DNA from: JAWLHA01 sp041690535
GTDB taxonomy: Bacteria; Pseudomonadota; Gammaproteobacteria; Thiohalomonadales; Thiohalomonadaceae
Length of the DNA: 20,632 bases
Assembly: GCA_041690535.1 (NCBI GenBank)
Contig: JAWLHA010000071.1
Span: 1-20,632, forward strand
Direction: 5' to 3'
The notes under the pieces: generated by a model
Told to the model about the DNA's origin: nothing
Seen by the model: only the letters and a program-made list of their open reading frames with translations
Database searches by the model: none
Shown: one piece after another, positions 1-7,729 of the stretch
How the letters are laid out: every line of letters starts with the position of its first letter
Numbering within the stretch: the first letter of the stretch is position 1
Position numbers and translations under genes: made by a program

Positions 1-156
1 AGTAAGGCAACGGCAAGCCGCCGCACTTTGATGAAGGGTGAGGCCGACGTTCGGGAGTGCGGGAGCTTGCTCCCGCTCAGTAAGGCAACGGCAAGCCGCT
101 GCACTTCGGGGAAGGGTGAGGCCGTCGGTCGGGAGTGCGGGAGCTTGCTCCCGCTT
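1..156. repeat. Two 78-bp tandem REP-like units upstream of the RAYT gene
   Basis: Two direct copies of a 78-bp unit (1-78 and 79-156) are nearly identical. Each unit carries a short palindrome CGGCAAGCCG near its start (11-20 in the first copy) and a strong palindrome GCGGGAGCTTGCTCCCGC near its end (59-76 and 137-154). The first unit begins at the window edge, so the array may extend further left. Short G+C-rich palindromes beside a RAYT gene are what is known of REP/BIME elements. There are no unique spacers between units, so this is not CRISPR. Confidence 0.85.
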
Positions 157-217
157 GTGAATACTGCGGCCTGTTGCCGTTATTGGGTCGTAGAACAACC
201 GTGGAAAGGAATCCACC

Positions 218-787
218 ATGTCGATTTCCGGCATTTCCTCCGGGTCGTGCAGCGCCGCTATTGCGTGGCCCCATGCACCGACTCACCGACTCACGGAGAC
301 GGGGATATATTTCGTCACCGCAGGCACCTATCGAAAGCAGCCGCACTTCCGGAAGGGGCAATTGCTGCGCATGCTGCACAACGCATTGCTTGCGATTGCC
401 GACAAGCACTCGTGGAGGCTGGAGGCGTGGGCCGTCTTTCCGAATCACTACCATTTCGTCGCCGCTGCGCCGGAAAACGCCGCATCGTTGATTCACTTTA
501 CTCGAGAGCTTCACTCTCGCACCGCGATTGCGTTGAATCGGCACGAGGGCACTCCCGGGCGCAGGATTTGGTTCAACTACTGGGAAACTCGGCTAAAGAC
601 CCAGGCTGCTTATCTGACTCGGCTGAGCTACGTCCACCAGAATGCCGTGAAGCACGGTGTTACTTCAATCGCCTCCCACTATCCGTGGTGTTCGGCGAGG
701 TGGTTCGAAGGGATCGCAACGCCCGCGCAGGTAAGAACAATCTATTCACTCAAGACCGATACTGTTCAGGTATACGACGACTTCTGA
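218..787 (+). CDS. REP-associated tyrosine transposase (RAYT, IS200-like Y1 transposase)
   Basis: This 189-residue protein belongs to the Y1/HUH single-strand transposase superfamily, which nicks and joins single-stranded DNA and in the RAYT branch acts on REP palindromes. The metal-binding block FPNHYHFVA (residues 74-82, H77 and H79) is the HxH motif. The block YVHQNAVKHG (138-147) matches the Y(I/V)HxNPVKHG signature and holds, with Y132, the candidate nucleophilic tyrosine. YPWCSARWF near residue 155 matches the usual WxYSS tail. ATG 218 is chosen because GGAAAGGA lies just upstream. REP-like units flank it on both sides (1-156 and 797-894), as expected for a RAYT locus. It looks intact. 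The N-terminal ~20 residues are not typical and the true start could be slightly downstream. Confidence 0.9.
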   Translation: MSISGISSGSCSAAIAWPHAPTHRLTETGIYFVTAGTYRKQPHFRKGQLLRMLHNALLAIADKHSWRLEAWAVFPNHYHFVAAAPENAASLIHFTRELHSRTAIALNRHEGTPGRRIWFNYWETRLKTQAAYLTRLSYVHQNAVKHGVTSIASHYPWCSARWFEGIATPAQVRTIYSLKTDTVQVYDDF

Positions 788-796
788 GTCAGGAAA

Positions 797-894
797 GCGG
801 GAGCAAGCTCCCGCTCGGTAAAGCGGCGGCAAGCCGCCGCACTCCGAGGGGCGGTGAGGCCGATGACCGGGAGTGCGGGAGCTTGCTCTTGCTC
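797..894. repeat. REP-like palindromes downstream of the RAYT gene
   Basis: A palindrome GCGGGAGCAAGCTCCCGC (797-814) is followed by one more 78-bp unit (817-894) in the same orientation as the left array. That unit has a longer inner palindrome, GCGGCGGCAAGCCGCCGC (823-840), and a degenerate terminal one (875-892, ending TCTTGC instead of TCCCGC). The spacing from 797 to 875 is 78 bp, identical to the left array. The palindrome at 797 begins 10 bp after the RAYT stop and could also fold at the end of its transcript, but no T-run follows it. Confidence 0.82.
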
Positions 895-923
895 CACTTG
901 ATCTCGCCGGGTCATCAAAGTGG
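894..923. repeat. Imperfect inverted repeat ahead of waaF
   Basis: CCACTTGAT (894-902) and ATCAAAGTGG (914-923) form an imperfect dyad around a 12-nt centre, about 20 bp upstream of the waaF start. It could be an operator, or a stem in the waaF leader. No regulator can be named from the sequence. Confidence 0.35.
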
Positions 924-944
924 GTCCGGGGGGGGCGACGGCCC

Positions 945-1967
945 ATGAGTGCGATCTTGGTCGTCGGGCCCGCCTGGGTGGGGGACATGGTCATGGCCCA
1001 GAGCCTGTTCATGACTCTCAAGCGGCAGAGCCCTGAGAGCGAGATCGATGTCCTGGCGCCCGCCTGGTCGGAGCCGCTCATCGCGCGTATGCCGGAGGTG
1101 CGCCGTTCGGTGGTCATGCCCCTGGGGCACGGCCGTTTCGGCCTGGGGCAGCGCTACCGGCTGGGGCGGACGTTGCGGGGGGCGGGGTATCAGCGCGCAG
1201 TGGTGCTGCCCCGCTCCTTCAAATCCGCTCTGGTCCCCTTCTTCGCCCAAGTGCCGGTGCGCACCGGCTACCGGGGCGAGATGCGGTATGGCTTGCTCAA
1301 CGATATCCGTCCCCTGGACAAGCGCGTGCTGACGCGCACCGTCCAGCGCTATGTGGCCCTCGGCCTCCCTGCGGACGCGCCCCTTCCGCCGCAAACCCCC
1401 TATTCACGCCTGCGGGTGGATGCCGACAATCAGGCCCGTTTGCTCGCTCCGCTCGGATTGAGCCTCGACCGGCCCGCCATTGGCTTCATGCCCGGGGCGG
1501 AGTACGGCATCGCCAAGCGATGGCCGCCGGAGCATTTTGCGGAGCTGGCCAGGCGGCTTTGGCTGGCCGGTTATCAGGTGTGGCAGTTCGGCTCGGAGAA
1601 GGATCGTGGCGTGGCCGAGGCGATCAACGGCATGGCTGGTGGGATCACCCGCAACCTTTGCGGAAAAACCGCGCTGGCCGATGCCGTGGACCTCATCGCC
1701 GCCACGACCGCGGTGGTGACCAACGATTCGGGCCTCATGCACGTGGCGGCGGCTGTAGGGCGACCGGTAGTGGCCGTGTACGGTTCCTCCAGCCCCTTTT
1801 ACACGCCCCCGCTGAGCGACCGTGCCGAGGTGCTCTATTTGGGGCTGGAGTGCAGTCCTTGCTTCGAGCGGAGCTGCCCCAAGGGACACACCCGCTGCCT
1901 TGCCGATATCGCCCCGGAGGCGGCCCTCGCTGCCCTGGAACGCCTCGGCATTCTTGAATCCCAGTAA
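945..1967 (+). CDS. waaF: ADP-heptose:LPS heptosyltransferase II (WaaF), GT9
   Basis: This 340-residue cytoplasmic, membrane-associated GT9 enzyme transfers the second L-glycero-D-manno-heptose to the LPS inner core. The N-terminus ILVVGPAWVGDMVMAQSL (4-21), the block SFKSALVPFF (91-100), RTGYRGEMRYGLLND (106-120) and the donor-site block TNDSGLMHVAAAVG (259-272) match WaaF throughout. The cysteine-rich tail CSPCFERSCPKGHTRC (303-318) is also typical. D13 lies in the catalytic WVGD motif. ATG 945 is chosen because the conserved N-terminus begins there; an in-frame upstream extension to 873 would read through the REP unit. It heads a tight operon with the next two glycosyltransferases. Length matches the family. 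Confidence 0.93.
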   Translation: MSAILVVGPAWVGDMVMAQSLFMTLKRQSPESEIDVLAPAWSEPLIARMPEVRRSVVMPLGHGRFGLGQRYRLGRTLRGAGYQRAVVLPRSFKSALVPFFAQVPVRTGYRGEMRYGLLNDIRPLDKRVLTRTVQRYVALGLPADAPLPPQTPYSRLRVDADNQARLLAPLGLSLDRPAIGFMPGAEYGIAKRWPPEHFAELARRLWLAGYQVWQFGSEKDRGVAEAINGMAGGITRNLCGKTALADAVDLIAATTAVVTNDSGLMHVAAAVGRPVVAVYGSSSPFYTPPLSDRAEVLYLGLECSPCFERSCPKGHTRCLADIAPEAALAALERLGILESQ

Positions 1968-1980
1968 TCGGAGTCAGGCC

Positions 1981-2751
1981 GTGCCCAAGATCAGCGCCTG
2001 CGTGATCTCGTACAACGAAGAGAAAAAGATCGAGGACTGCCTGCGCAGTCTCCTCCCGGTGGTGGACGAGATCATCGTGGTGGATTCCTGCAGTACCGAC
2101 CGGACGGTGGAGATCGCCCGCCACTACACCGAGCAGGTCTTCGACCAGCCCTTCCTCGGCCACGTGGAGCAGAAAAATTTGGCGGTGAGCAAGGCCAGTC
2201 ACGACTGGATCCTGAGCCTCGACTGCGACGAGCGACTCACCCCGGAGTTGCAGCGTTCCATTCTCGAGATCAAGGAGCGCCTCGACGAACACGCCGCCTA
2301 CAGCATGGCGCGGCGAACCTTTTACGTCTATCGCTGGCTCAACCACTGCTGGTACCCCGACATCAAGGTGCGACTGTTCAACCGTCGCGATGCCACGTGG
2401 GGCGGGGTCAATCCCCATGATCGGGTTGAGGTCAGCACCGATGACGTGGTACTGCTCAAGGGCGACATGCAGCACTACTCCTTCGACAGCATCAGCGCCC
2501 ACCTCAAGACCATCGACAGCTTTACCGAAATCGGTGCGCGGGAGTTGGTCAAGCGGGGCAAGCGGGTGAGCGTCTTCACCCCGTTCGGCCACGCCTTCTG
2601 GACCTTCGTGAAGCTCTATTTCGTGAAACGCGGGTTCCTGGACGGATTCGCGGGATGGGTCGTCGCGGTGCTCTCCTTCATGCACGTATTTGTGAAGTAT
2701 TCCAAGGCGTGGGTAATGATGCGCAATGCCAGGGCGGGGGAGAAGGCGTGA
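1981..2751 (+). CDS. GT2 glycosyltransferase, WaaE/KdtX-like LPS core glucosyltransferase
   Basis: This 256-residue GT-A fold enzyme starts at a GTG preceded by GGAGTCAGG, 13 bp after the waaF stop. The start ISACVISYNEEKKIEDCLRS (4-23), VVDSCSTDRTVEIA (33-46) and the metal-binding region SLDCDERL (79-86, D81 and D83) define GT2. The C-terminal half (LFNRRDATWGGVNPHDRVEV and the HYSF block near 165) and the hydrophobic terminal segment around 205-240 match the WaaE/KdtX family. Known members add beta-1,4-glucose to heptose I; Haemophilus LgtF is related. Position next to waaF supports an inner-core role. The exact sugar is inferred. Its stop overlaps the next start (GTGA), suggesting translational coupling. 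Confidence 0.88.
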   Translation: MPKISACVISYNEEKKIEDCLRSLLPVVDEIIVVDSCSTDRTVEIARHYTEQVFDQPFLGHVEQKNLAVSKASHDWILSLDCDERLTPELQRSILEIKERLDEHAAYSMARRTFYVYRWLNHCWYPDIKVRLFNRRDATWGGVNPHDRVEVSTDDVVLLKGDMQHYSFDSISAHLKTIDSFTEIGARELVKRGKRVSVFTPFGHAFWTFVKLYFVKRGFLDGFAGWVVAVLSFMHVFVKYSKAWVMMRNARAGEKA

Positions 2752-3884
2752 AGGTCATTGAGCTTTGCCTCTCCGACGGCGTGGGCGGGCTCGAGCTGTA
2801 CGCCGTGCGCACCGCCGTTGCCCTGAAGCGCTTGGGGCATCACTGCGTGGCGGTGGTGCGCCCTGGCACCATGCTTGCCCAGCGCATGGCCGACGAAGGC
2901 GTGGAGGTGGTGCCTCTGGCCAACCGCAGCCGCCTGTTGCCGCTGCCGGCGGCCCGCCGCCTGGCGGCGATCATCGACGCCCAGGAGGCCGATGTTCTCC
3001 ACATGCATTGGGGCAAGGACCTCTTCCTCGCCGCGCTGGCCAAACGGTTGGCGAAGCGCCCGGTGCGCCTGGTCTACACCCGCCAGATGGCACTCACCCG
3101 CCCGAAAAAGGACTGGTATCACCGGTTCGTCTACGGAGAGGTGGACCTCTATCTCACCATCACGGCCCTATTGCAGGAGCAGGCGCGCCGCTTCCTGCCC
3201 CTCCCGCCGGAGCAAATTCAGCTGTTGTATTACGGCGTTCGCGCGCCCGAGCCCATGGAAGCGGCCCGGCGCACGGAGGTGCGCCGGCAGCTGGGCGTGC
3301 CCGAAGGGGTTGGACTCGCCATCGGCCTCGTGGGGCGGGTGGAGGAGAAAAAGGGGCAGCATTTGCTGGTCGAAGCGGTGCGCCGGTTGCGTGAAGAGGG
3401 ACTTTCCATCCATGCGACCCTCATCGGGCCGGCCATGGACGAGGGTTATGCGGAAGGGCTGCGTCGGCGGGTCGATGAGCTGAACCTCGGGGATGCGGTG
3501 GCCTTCCACGGCCCCCACAAGAACCCCATCGACATCATCGGCGCCTTCGACGTGGCCGTCCTCGCCACCGAGATGGAGACCTTCGGACTGGTACTCATCG
3601 AGGCCATGCGGACCGGGGTCTGCGTCATCGGCACCGAGGCCGGTGGCGTGCCCGAGATCATCGACGACGGCGAGACCGGGTTGATGTTTCCCCCCAACGA
3701 TGCCGAGGCCCTTAGTGAGCGGCTTTTTGCACTCTATCGCGACCCGGCGCACCGCCGTACGCTTGCGTCCGCCGGCAAGGCAAAGGCGGACCGTCTGTTT
3801 TCCGAAGAGGAACACTACCGCACTCTTGAGCGGCTGTTGGTCTCCGAACGAAACTCGCCGAGGCAGGCGCGAGACGAGGAGTGA
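2748..3884 (+). CDS. GT4-family glycosyltransferase (LPS core)
   Basis: This 378-residue GT-B enzyme starts at a GTG whose last two bases overlap the upstream TGA stop; GGGGGAGAAGG gives a strong ribosome-binding site. An N-terminal acceptor domain (SDGVGGLELYAVRTAVAL, 9-26) is followed by a C-terminal nucleotide-sugar domain with GLVGRVEEKKGQHLLVEA (193-210). The EX7E motif is E277/E285 in ETFGLVLIEAM, followed by the loop GTEAGGVPEIIDDGETG (295-311). These are hallmarks of retaining GT4 enzymes such as WaaG, PimB and RfaB relatives. Operon position suggests it extends the heptose region, but donor and acceptor cannot be told from sequence. The product is probably a peripheral inner-membrane protein. 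Confidence 0.88.
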   Translation: MKVIELCLSDGVGGLELYAVRTAVALKRLGHHCVAVVRPGTMLAQRMADEGVEVVPLANRSRLLPLPAARRLAAIIDAQEADVLHMHWGKDLFLAALAKRLAKRPVRLVYTRQMALTRPKKDWYHRFVYGEVDLYLTITALLQEQARRFLPLPPEQIQLLYYGVRAPEPMEAARRTEVRRQLGVPEGVGLAIGLVGRVEEKKGQHLLVEAVRRLREEGLSIHATLIGPAMDEGYAEGLRRRVDELNLGDAVAFHGPHKNPIDIIGAFDVAVLATEMETFGLVLIEAMRTGVCVIGTEAGGVPEIIDDGETGLMFPPNDAEALSERLFALYRDPAHRRTLASAGKAKADRLFSEEEHYRTLERLLVSERNSPRQARDEE

Positions 3885-4053
3885 ATTGGTTCGCACGCGT
3901 GAACGGCGCCGGGCGGCATCGTGATTAGTCCGTCGCTCTTTGCTTCCGCTGACTGCGCCCGGCATAAGCTCGCTAGAACTCCCGGAGCAAAAGAACGTAT
4001 CTGAGGGAGCACTCACCCGGAAGGTGGGAATACTTCAAATAAAAAATTTCAAC

Positions 4054-4059
4054 AGGAGG
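4054..4059 (+). promoter_or_regulatory. AGGAGG ribosome-binding site that decides the methyltransferase start
   Basis: A perfect AGGAGG sits 1 nt before ATG 4061 and 4 nt before ATG 4064. The second ATG has the more workable spacing, so it is preferred. The 179-bp spacer before it (3885-4063) is A+T-rich close to the gene (AATAAAAAATTTC at about 4038-4050) and holds no gene. No convincing -35/-10 pair was found. Confidence 0.65.
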
Positions 4060-4063
4060 CATG

Positions 4064-4750
4064 ATGAGTGAGGAACTCAAAGCAATCAGCAGGGTGCTTG
4101 CGGGGGTCGATCGCAGCGCAGCAGTGCTTGAGGTTGGTTGTGGCTATTGCCAGAAACTGAAGTTTTTGCAAACGATCGGTTTCACCAACGTGGTGGGGGT
4201 GGAGAAGAACGAGCAAATTGTAAAGCGGAATCGTACCGATGGCCTGCCGGTCCTTACGGTGGATGAGTTCGAAGAGCGCTATGCAGGCCAAGCGTTTGAT
4301 TTGATCCTGTTGTCTCACATTATCGAGCACTTTCAGTACGAAGACCTGAAGGGGTTTTTGGAGCACTATCTGGGTTTTCTCAAGGACGGCGGGCGCTTGC
4401 TGATCGTATCGCCGGTCATGAATGACTGTTTTTACGACGACTTCGATCACGTCAAGTCCTATTCGCATCACGGAATCCTTTCGGTGTTCGGCAACAACGC
4501 CGCCCAGGTACAGTTCTACTCGCCATATCGCCTGAAGCTGCTTGATTTGCGCTATGTTCGGCTTTCCTACCAGTTGAAATACTACCGTGCTCTGACGCTA
4601 CGCACTCCGTTGTACCGCCTGCCGAGGCTCGTGAACCAGCTCCTCCATCTGCTTTATCGAATTTCATTTCGGTTGTTCGGCAGGCCCGTGTCATGGATTG
4701 GGTTGTTCGAAAAGATGGCGAAAACCCCCGCAGTGCAGGTCGAGAACTGA
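4064..4750 (+). CDS. Class I SAM-dependent methyltransferase (Methyltransf_11/23 type)
   Basis: This 228-residue protein has SAM-binding motif I VLEVGCGYC (21-29), an acidic residue after beta-2 (VVGVEKNE, 43-50), and motif IV-like DLILLSHIIEHF (79-90). FLKDGGRLLIVSP (105-117) fits beta-5. The C-terminal ~80 residues are basic and rich in Y, L and R, perhaps touching the membrane. Lying between two glycosyltransferase operons, it may methylate a sugar or a glycan end; that is inference, as this fold does not reveal substrate. Base composition is visibly lower in G+C than its neighbours (27 of 60 G+C in the row 4321-4380) and codons are more A/T-rich, suggesting separate acquisition. It has its own leader and strong RBS, and converges with the next gene 51 bp away. 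Confidence 0.8.
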   Translation: MSEELKAISRVLAGVDRSAAVLEVGCGYCQKLKFLQTIGFTNVVGVEKNEQIVKRNRTDGLPVLTVDEFEERYAGQAFDLILLSHIIEHFQYEDLKGFLEHYLGFLKDGGRLLIVSPVMNDCFYDDFDHVKSYSHHGILSVFGNNAAQVQFYSPYRLKLLDLRYVRLSYQLKYYRALTLRTPLYRLPRLVNQLLHLLYRISFRLFGRPVSWIGLFEKMAKTPAVQVEN

Positions 4751-4801
4751 GGGAGCGGTCAGCCGCGGCTTTACCTTCGAGGTCTACGACCCCGTTTGCC
4801 G

Positions 4802-5818
4802 CTATATGAGGAATTGGTTACTGATTGCGCTGGCGGCGGCCTGGACATCAATGGTGGCCATCTCTTCCTGCCCGGCCCCCGTCGGCGGTGTAAACGCCAG
4901 GCGATGTTGGGGTGAATTGAGGGTCTGCCAACGCAGCGAGGTGGCGGAGCGGCGGCGGGGGTAAAAGGCTACAGTGGGTCGGTCGAGGGCGCCGGCAATA
5001 TGCAGCGGCCCGGTCGAGCCACTGATGAATAGGTCGGCCAACTGGAGTGTCCGGGCGAAGCGGAGCAGGCCGCCCCTGGAGGGGAGCAGCAGGTGAGGCG
5101 TTTCGCCCAGCAGCGTGGTCAGGTGCCGGGCGGCCTCCTCTTCGCCCGGACCGGCGGTTACCACGATCACGTGGCCATGGCTGGAGCGCAACGATCGAGC
5201 CAGGGCGGCGTACTGCTCCAACGAGAGGTTGTTCGCCGAGCCGCCGCTGCCGGGGTGCAGGAACACCAGCCGCTTGGCGGCGTCCAGGTGGTGCTCTCTG
5301 CAAAACTCATCTCTCTCGCCCGGCAGGAGATCGAACTGGAGGAACGGGGGCGGCGGCAGAGGGGAGGGGTTGCGCGCCTGGTCCTGCAGGAAGCGGTGGA
5401 CGAGGTCGAGATTGTAGGCCCATTCGGGCTTTTCCGATCGGGAGCGCCGCTGCACGTGCCGGTGCGTGTAGAACAGCTGGGCGGCCTTGGTCGCCGGCGC
5501 CAAACGGTAGGGAATGCGGGCGAGGGCACAAGCAGCACCGACGCGGGTGGTGGAGAAGAGGGTGAGCACCGCATCGAAACGCTGCTCCCGCAGCAGTGCG
5601 GCAAGCTCTCTTACGCCTCGCAGGCCCGGCATCTTCGGGTCGACAATGACCTTGTCGATCCAGGCACATGCTTCGGCCATCTCCTGGGTGTAGCGGGGCA
5701 CCAAGGCACAGATCTGGGCCTCGGGCAGGCTCTGCTTCAGAACGGCAAAGCTGGGGTAGGCGAGCATGAAGTCGCCTAACTTGTCATTGCGGACAACCAG
5801 GATCCTCTCGGGGAACAT
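4802..5818 (-). CDS. GT9 family glycosyltransferase (heptosyltransferase-like)
   Basis: This 338-residue protein has the GT9 N-terminus ERILVVRNDKLGDFMLAYP (4-22, catalytic-type D16). A phosphate-binding block LVFLHPGSGGSANNLSLEQY (184-203) follows, then the donor-site block LFISGSTGPLHIAGAL (263-278). These mark the ADP-heptose transferase superfamily (WaaC/F/Q, RfaK-like). ATG 5818 is chosen because the conserved N-terminus begins there; an in-frame extension upstream would overlap the preceding gene. GGGAG lies about 11 nt upstream. It is the last gene of a same-strand block after two glycosyltransferases, with 20 bp to the previous stop. The acceptor is unknown; a WaaQ-like third heptose is possible. 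Position suggests a role beyond the conserved inner core. Confidence 0.87.
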   Translation of the reverse strand: MFPERILVVRNDKLGDFMLAYPSFAVLKQSLPEAQICALVPRYTQEMAEACAWIDKVIVDPKMPGLRGVRELAALLREQRFDAVLTLFSTTRVGAACALARIPYRLAPATKAAQLFYTHRHVQRRSRSEKPEWAYNLDLVHRFLQDQARNPSPLPPPPFLQFDLLPGERDEFCREHHLDAAKRLVFLHPGSGGSANNLSLEQYAALARSLRSSHGHVIVVTAGPGEEEAARHLTTLLGETPHLLLPSRGGLLRFARTLQLADLFISGSTGPLHIAGALDRPTVAFYPRRRSATSLRWQTLNSPQHRLAFTPPTGAGQEEMATIDVQAAASAISNQFLI

Positions 5819-5838
5819 CCGAACACTACTCCCAAGCG

Positions 5839-6825
5839 TCAGCCGACGAGACGCGCGAGATGCTTCAACACGGTTCGGGCCCGCGCGACATCCGTATGAA
5901 ACTCCCTGGTATGCGCCGCCGCCCGTTTGGCAATCGTTTCGCGTTCCTCTTCGTGCCGAAGGTAGTAGGCGCAAAGGTCAAGCAAATCGCTCAGGTCGTC
6001 CTGACAGTGCACGACCTCTTTGCCGTCTTTGTAGTCGTTTTCAATCACGATACGCGGACGCTGCGAGATCATGAAGCGTCCGAGGCCGGCCAACTCCCAG
6101 TACCGCAATGTATCCCATCCGGCGCCCCGGAAGTTGAGTCCGACCTTGCAGCGGGCGAGCTCTTGCAGGTAGACGTGGCCCTTGCGCTTGTAGCGTTTCA
6201 TGACCTGATTTCTCACGGTCCCGTTCTCGGCGCAGTCGAACTTGTCGCTCAGGAGGTCCAAAGCCGTGGTTCGAATGGGATCCGACTCCACCGCCCAGAA
6301 CGCCACGTCGTACTTGAACAGCCCATCCAGCGTGGGCAGGTGGTCGTAGCAGAAGGCCATGGGAAGCGGTATTACGTTGGATGGATACTGCTGCTCTTCA
6401 AGGTATTCGCGCTTGAAAACGAGGTCGAAGGGGCGGTCTGCGACCACCTCGTCATAGATCTCCCGGCCCCCGACCCGGCGCAGGTCGCCAGCCACATCGG
6501 GCCAGTCGCCCCCGTCCATGAAGATGACCGGGACGTTGGCGGGAATGTCCCTCATCAATTCACGATAGCGCCCCACGGTGTAGGGGTGGCAGGAGGCGAC
6601 AATCACGGCATCGAACTTTCGCCGCCGCAGCTGCGCCTGTACCGAACCGAGGAGCGTCCCGGGAACTTGCCCAAGGTTCTTTGGATACGGGCGGAAATTG
6701 AGATGAAGGCGGTCATTCCAGGGGGACTCAATGACGTTTTCCGCACCAATGAGCTTGCACAGGCCCGTATAAACGAGCTCCTGAAGGTATTCCGATTTCG
6801 GCCTGTTAATGAAAAGAATGCGCAC
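5839..6825 (-). CDS. GT-B glycosyltransferase with CgeB-like C-terminal domain
   Basis: This 328-residue protein starts at GTG 6825, 9 bp after the upstream stop, with a weak AGGG signal. The N-terminal half (MRILFINRPKSEYLQEL) looks like a Rossmann acceptor domain, with FDAVIVASCHPYTVGRY and PVIFMDGGDWPDV in the middle. The C-terminal part contains KVGLNFRGAGWDTLRYWELAGLG, then RPRIVIENDYKDGKEVVH and a run of helices (LCAYYLRHEEERETIAKRA). This arrangement is that of Glyco_trans_1_2/CgeB-like glycosyltransferases, where the conserved glutamate (here in RYWELAGLG) sits in the donor site. No sugar or acceptor can be assigned. It belongs to a three-gene glycosyltransferase run on the minus strand. 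Low-identity families of this type often sit in surface-glycan loci. Confidence 0.72.
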   Translation of the reverse strand: MRILFINRPKSEYLQELVYTGLCKLIGAENVIESPWNDRLHLNFRPYPKNLGQVPGTLLGSVQAQLRRRKFDAVIVASCHPYTVGRYRELMRDIPANVPVIFMDGGDWPDVAGDLRRVGGREIYDEVVADRPFDLVFKREYLEEQQYPSNVIPLPMAFCYDHLPTLDGLFKYDVAFWAVESDPIRTTALDLLSDKFDCAENGTVRNQVMKRYKRKGHVYLQELARCKVGLNFRGAGWDTLRYWELAGLGRFMISQRPRIVIENDYKDGKEVVHCQDDLSDLLDLCAYYLRHEEERETIAKRAAAHTREFHTDVARARTVLKHLARLVG

Positions 6826-6834
6826 TGGAAAGCC

Positions 6835-7659
6835 CTACAGTTTCCGAATCCCGTTTCGGCACACGATTTCTTCGCGAGTCTTCTTCTGCCGAATGATCTC
6901 GAGATTTTTCTCGAAGGCGTCCTTCCTGTCGGAACGGGGATGGTTCAGGTGGAACAGGTTCGCGCAGTACTTGCACGACTTGAGCGTGACGCCGTGCGCC
7001 TTTATGCGCCACTCCACGTCGGTGTCGTCGACACCCGGCCCCCCGGGGATGTCTTCATCGGAACCGTTGATGGCCAGCATGTCTTCCTTGAAGCAGGAGA
7101 AGTTGGACGCGAGGATGTGGATGTTGTCGTCGAAGTGGGCCAGCAGTCGCTGCAAGGCGGAATTCGGCTTGAAGTAGAGGCCTTGGCCGTAATGGCGAAT
7201 GTTGTCTCTGTTCAGGTAGAAGTAATGACGAAGGTAGGCGTGTTCGAGATCGAGCGCCTTCACCCGCCCCGCGCGCAAATCGGTTGACACCTTCTCCCCA
7301 AGATTCACGCGCCGCCCACACAGCACGGTGCGCGGCGTGGCCAGTCGGACATGCGCCTCAACAAAGGTGGAGAAGGGAATCGTGTCCCCGTCGATGTAGA
7401 TGAGGTATTCGCCTTTGGAAAGGCGCACAGCGCTATTGACCGCCTTCGCCTTGCGAATGGTGCCGAAGTCTTCGTGGGAGAAGTGGGTCACGGGAAAGGA
7501 GACCTTGAGCGACGAGACGAACTCCCGGGTTGCGTCGGCATTGTCGTCCTCGGCGATGATCACCTCGAAATTGCGCCAGGTCTGCTGCTCGAGCGCTTCC
7601 ATGATGAGAGCCAGCGCGCCTACATCCTTGTAGGTCGGGACGATCACGGTAGCCAACAT
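6835..7659 (-). CDS. GT2 glycosyltransferase with galactosyltransferase-type C-terminal domain
   Basis: This 274-residue GT-A enzyme has N-terminal TVIVPTYKDVGALALIMEAL (4-23), EVIIAEDDNADATREFV (32-48) and the metal-binding motif YIDGDTIP (88-95, D90 and D92). A second module carries NFSCFKEDMLAINGSDED (186-203) and GVDDTDVEWR (209-218), the acidic block typical of Glyco_transf_7C enzymes such as chondroitin polymerases and beta-1,4-galactosyltransferase relatives. ATG 7659 is preferred because GAGGA lies 7 nt upstream; a TTG two codons earlier is possible. KSCKYCANLFHLNHP (228-242) is cysteine-rich. It opens the glycosyltransferase run downstream of the UDP-xylose genes. It could use UDP-GlcA, UDP-Xyl or UDP-Gal; the donor is not resolved. 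Confidence 0.82.
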   Translation of the reverse strand: MLATVIVPTYKDVGALALIMEALEQQTWRNFEVIIAEDDNADATREFVSSLKVSFPVTHFSHEDFGTIRKAKAVNSAVRLSKGEYLIYIDGDTIPFSTFVEAHVRLATPRTVLCGRRVNLGEKVSTDLRAGRVKALDLEHAYLRHYFYLNRDNIRHYGQGLYFKPNSALQRLLAHFDDNIHILASNFSCFKEDMLAINGSDEDIPGGPGVDDTDVEWRIKAHGVTLKSCKYCANLFHLNHPRSDRKDAFEKNLEIIRQKKTREEIVCRNGIRKL

Positions 7660-7729
7660 GCGCAAGTCCTCGCAGCGTGAGCGGCCGTAAGGGCCTTGGT
7701 CTCACCTCCGTATGTTCGCCTGGGCACGC

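Noticed and set aside
1..156. Possible CRISPR array
   Set aside because: The 78-bp units abut without unique spacers and contain palindromes. No cas gene is present.
28..948. Long open frame across the REP units and the RAYT gene
   Set aside because: It reads through palindromic repeats and overlaps the RAYT gene in another frame. Its product has repeated stretches that simply mirror the 78-bp units and no recognisable domain.
1735..2685. Minus-strand open frame of 316 codons opposite waaF and the WaaE-like gene
   Set aside because: It is antisense to two convincing genes and carries no recognised motif.
5860..7287. Long plus-strand open frame (475 codons) opposite the glycosyltransferase genes
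   Set aside because: It is antisense to two clearly recognised glycosyltransferases and has no domain or RBS of its own; long antisense frames are common in G+C-rich DNA.
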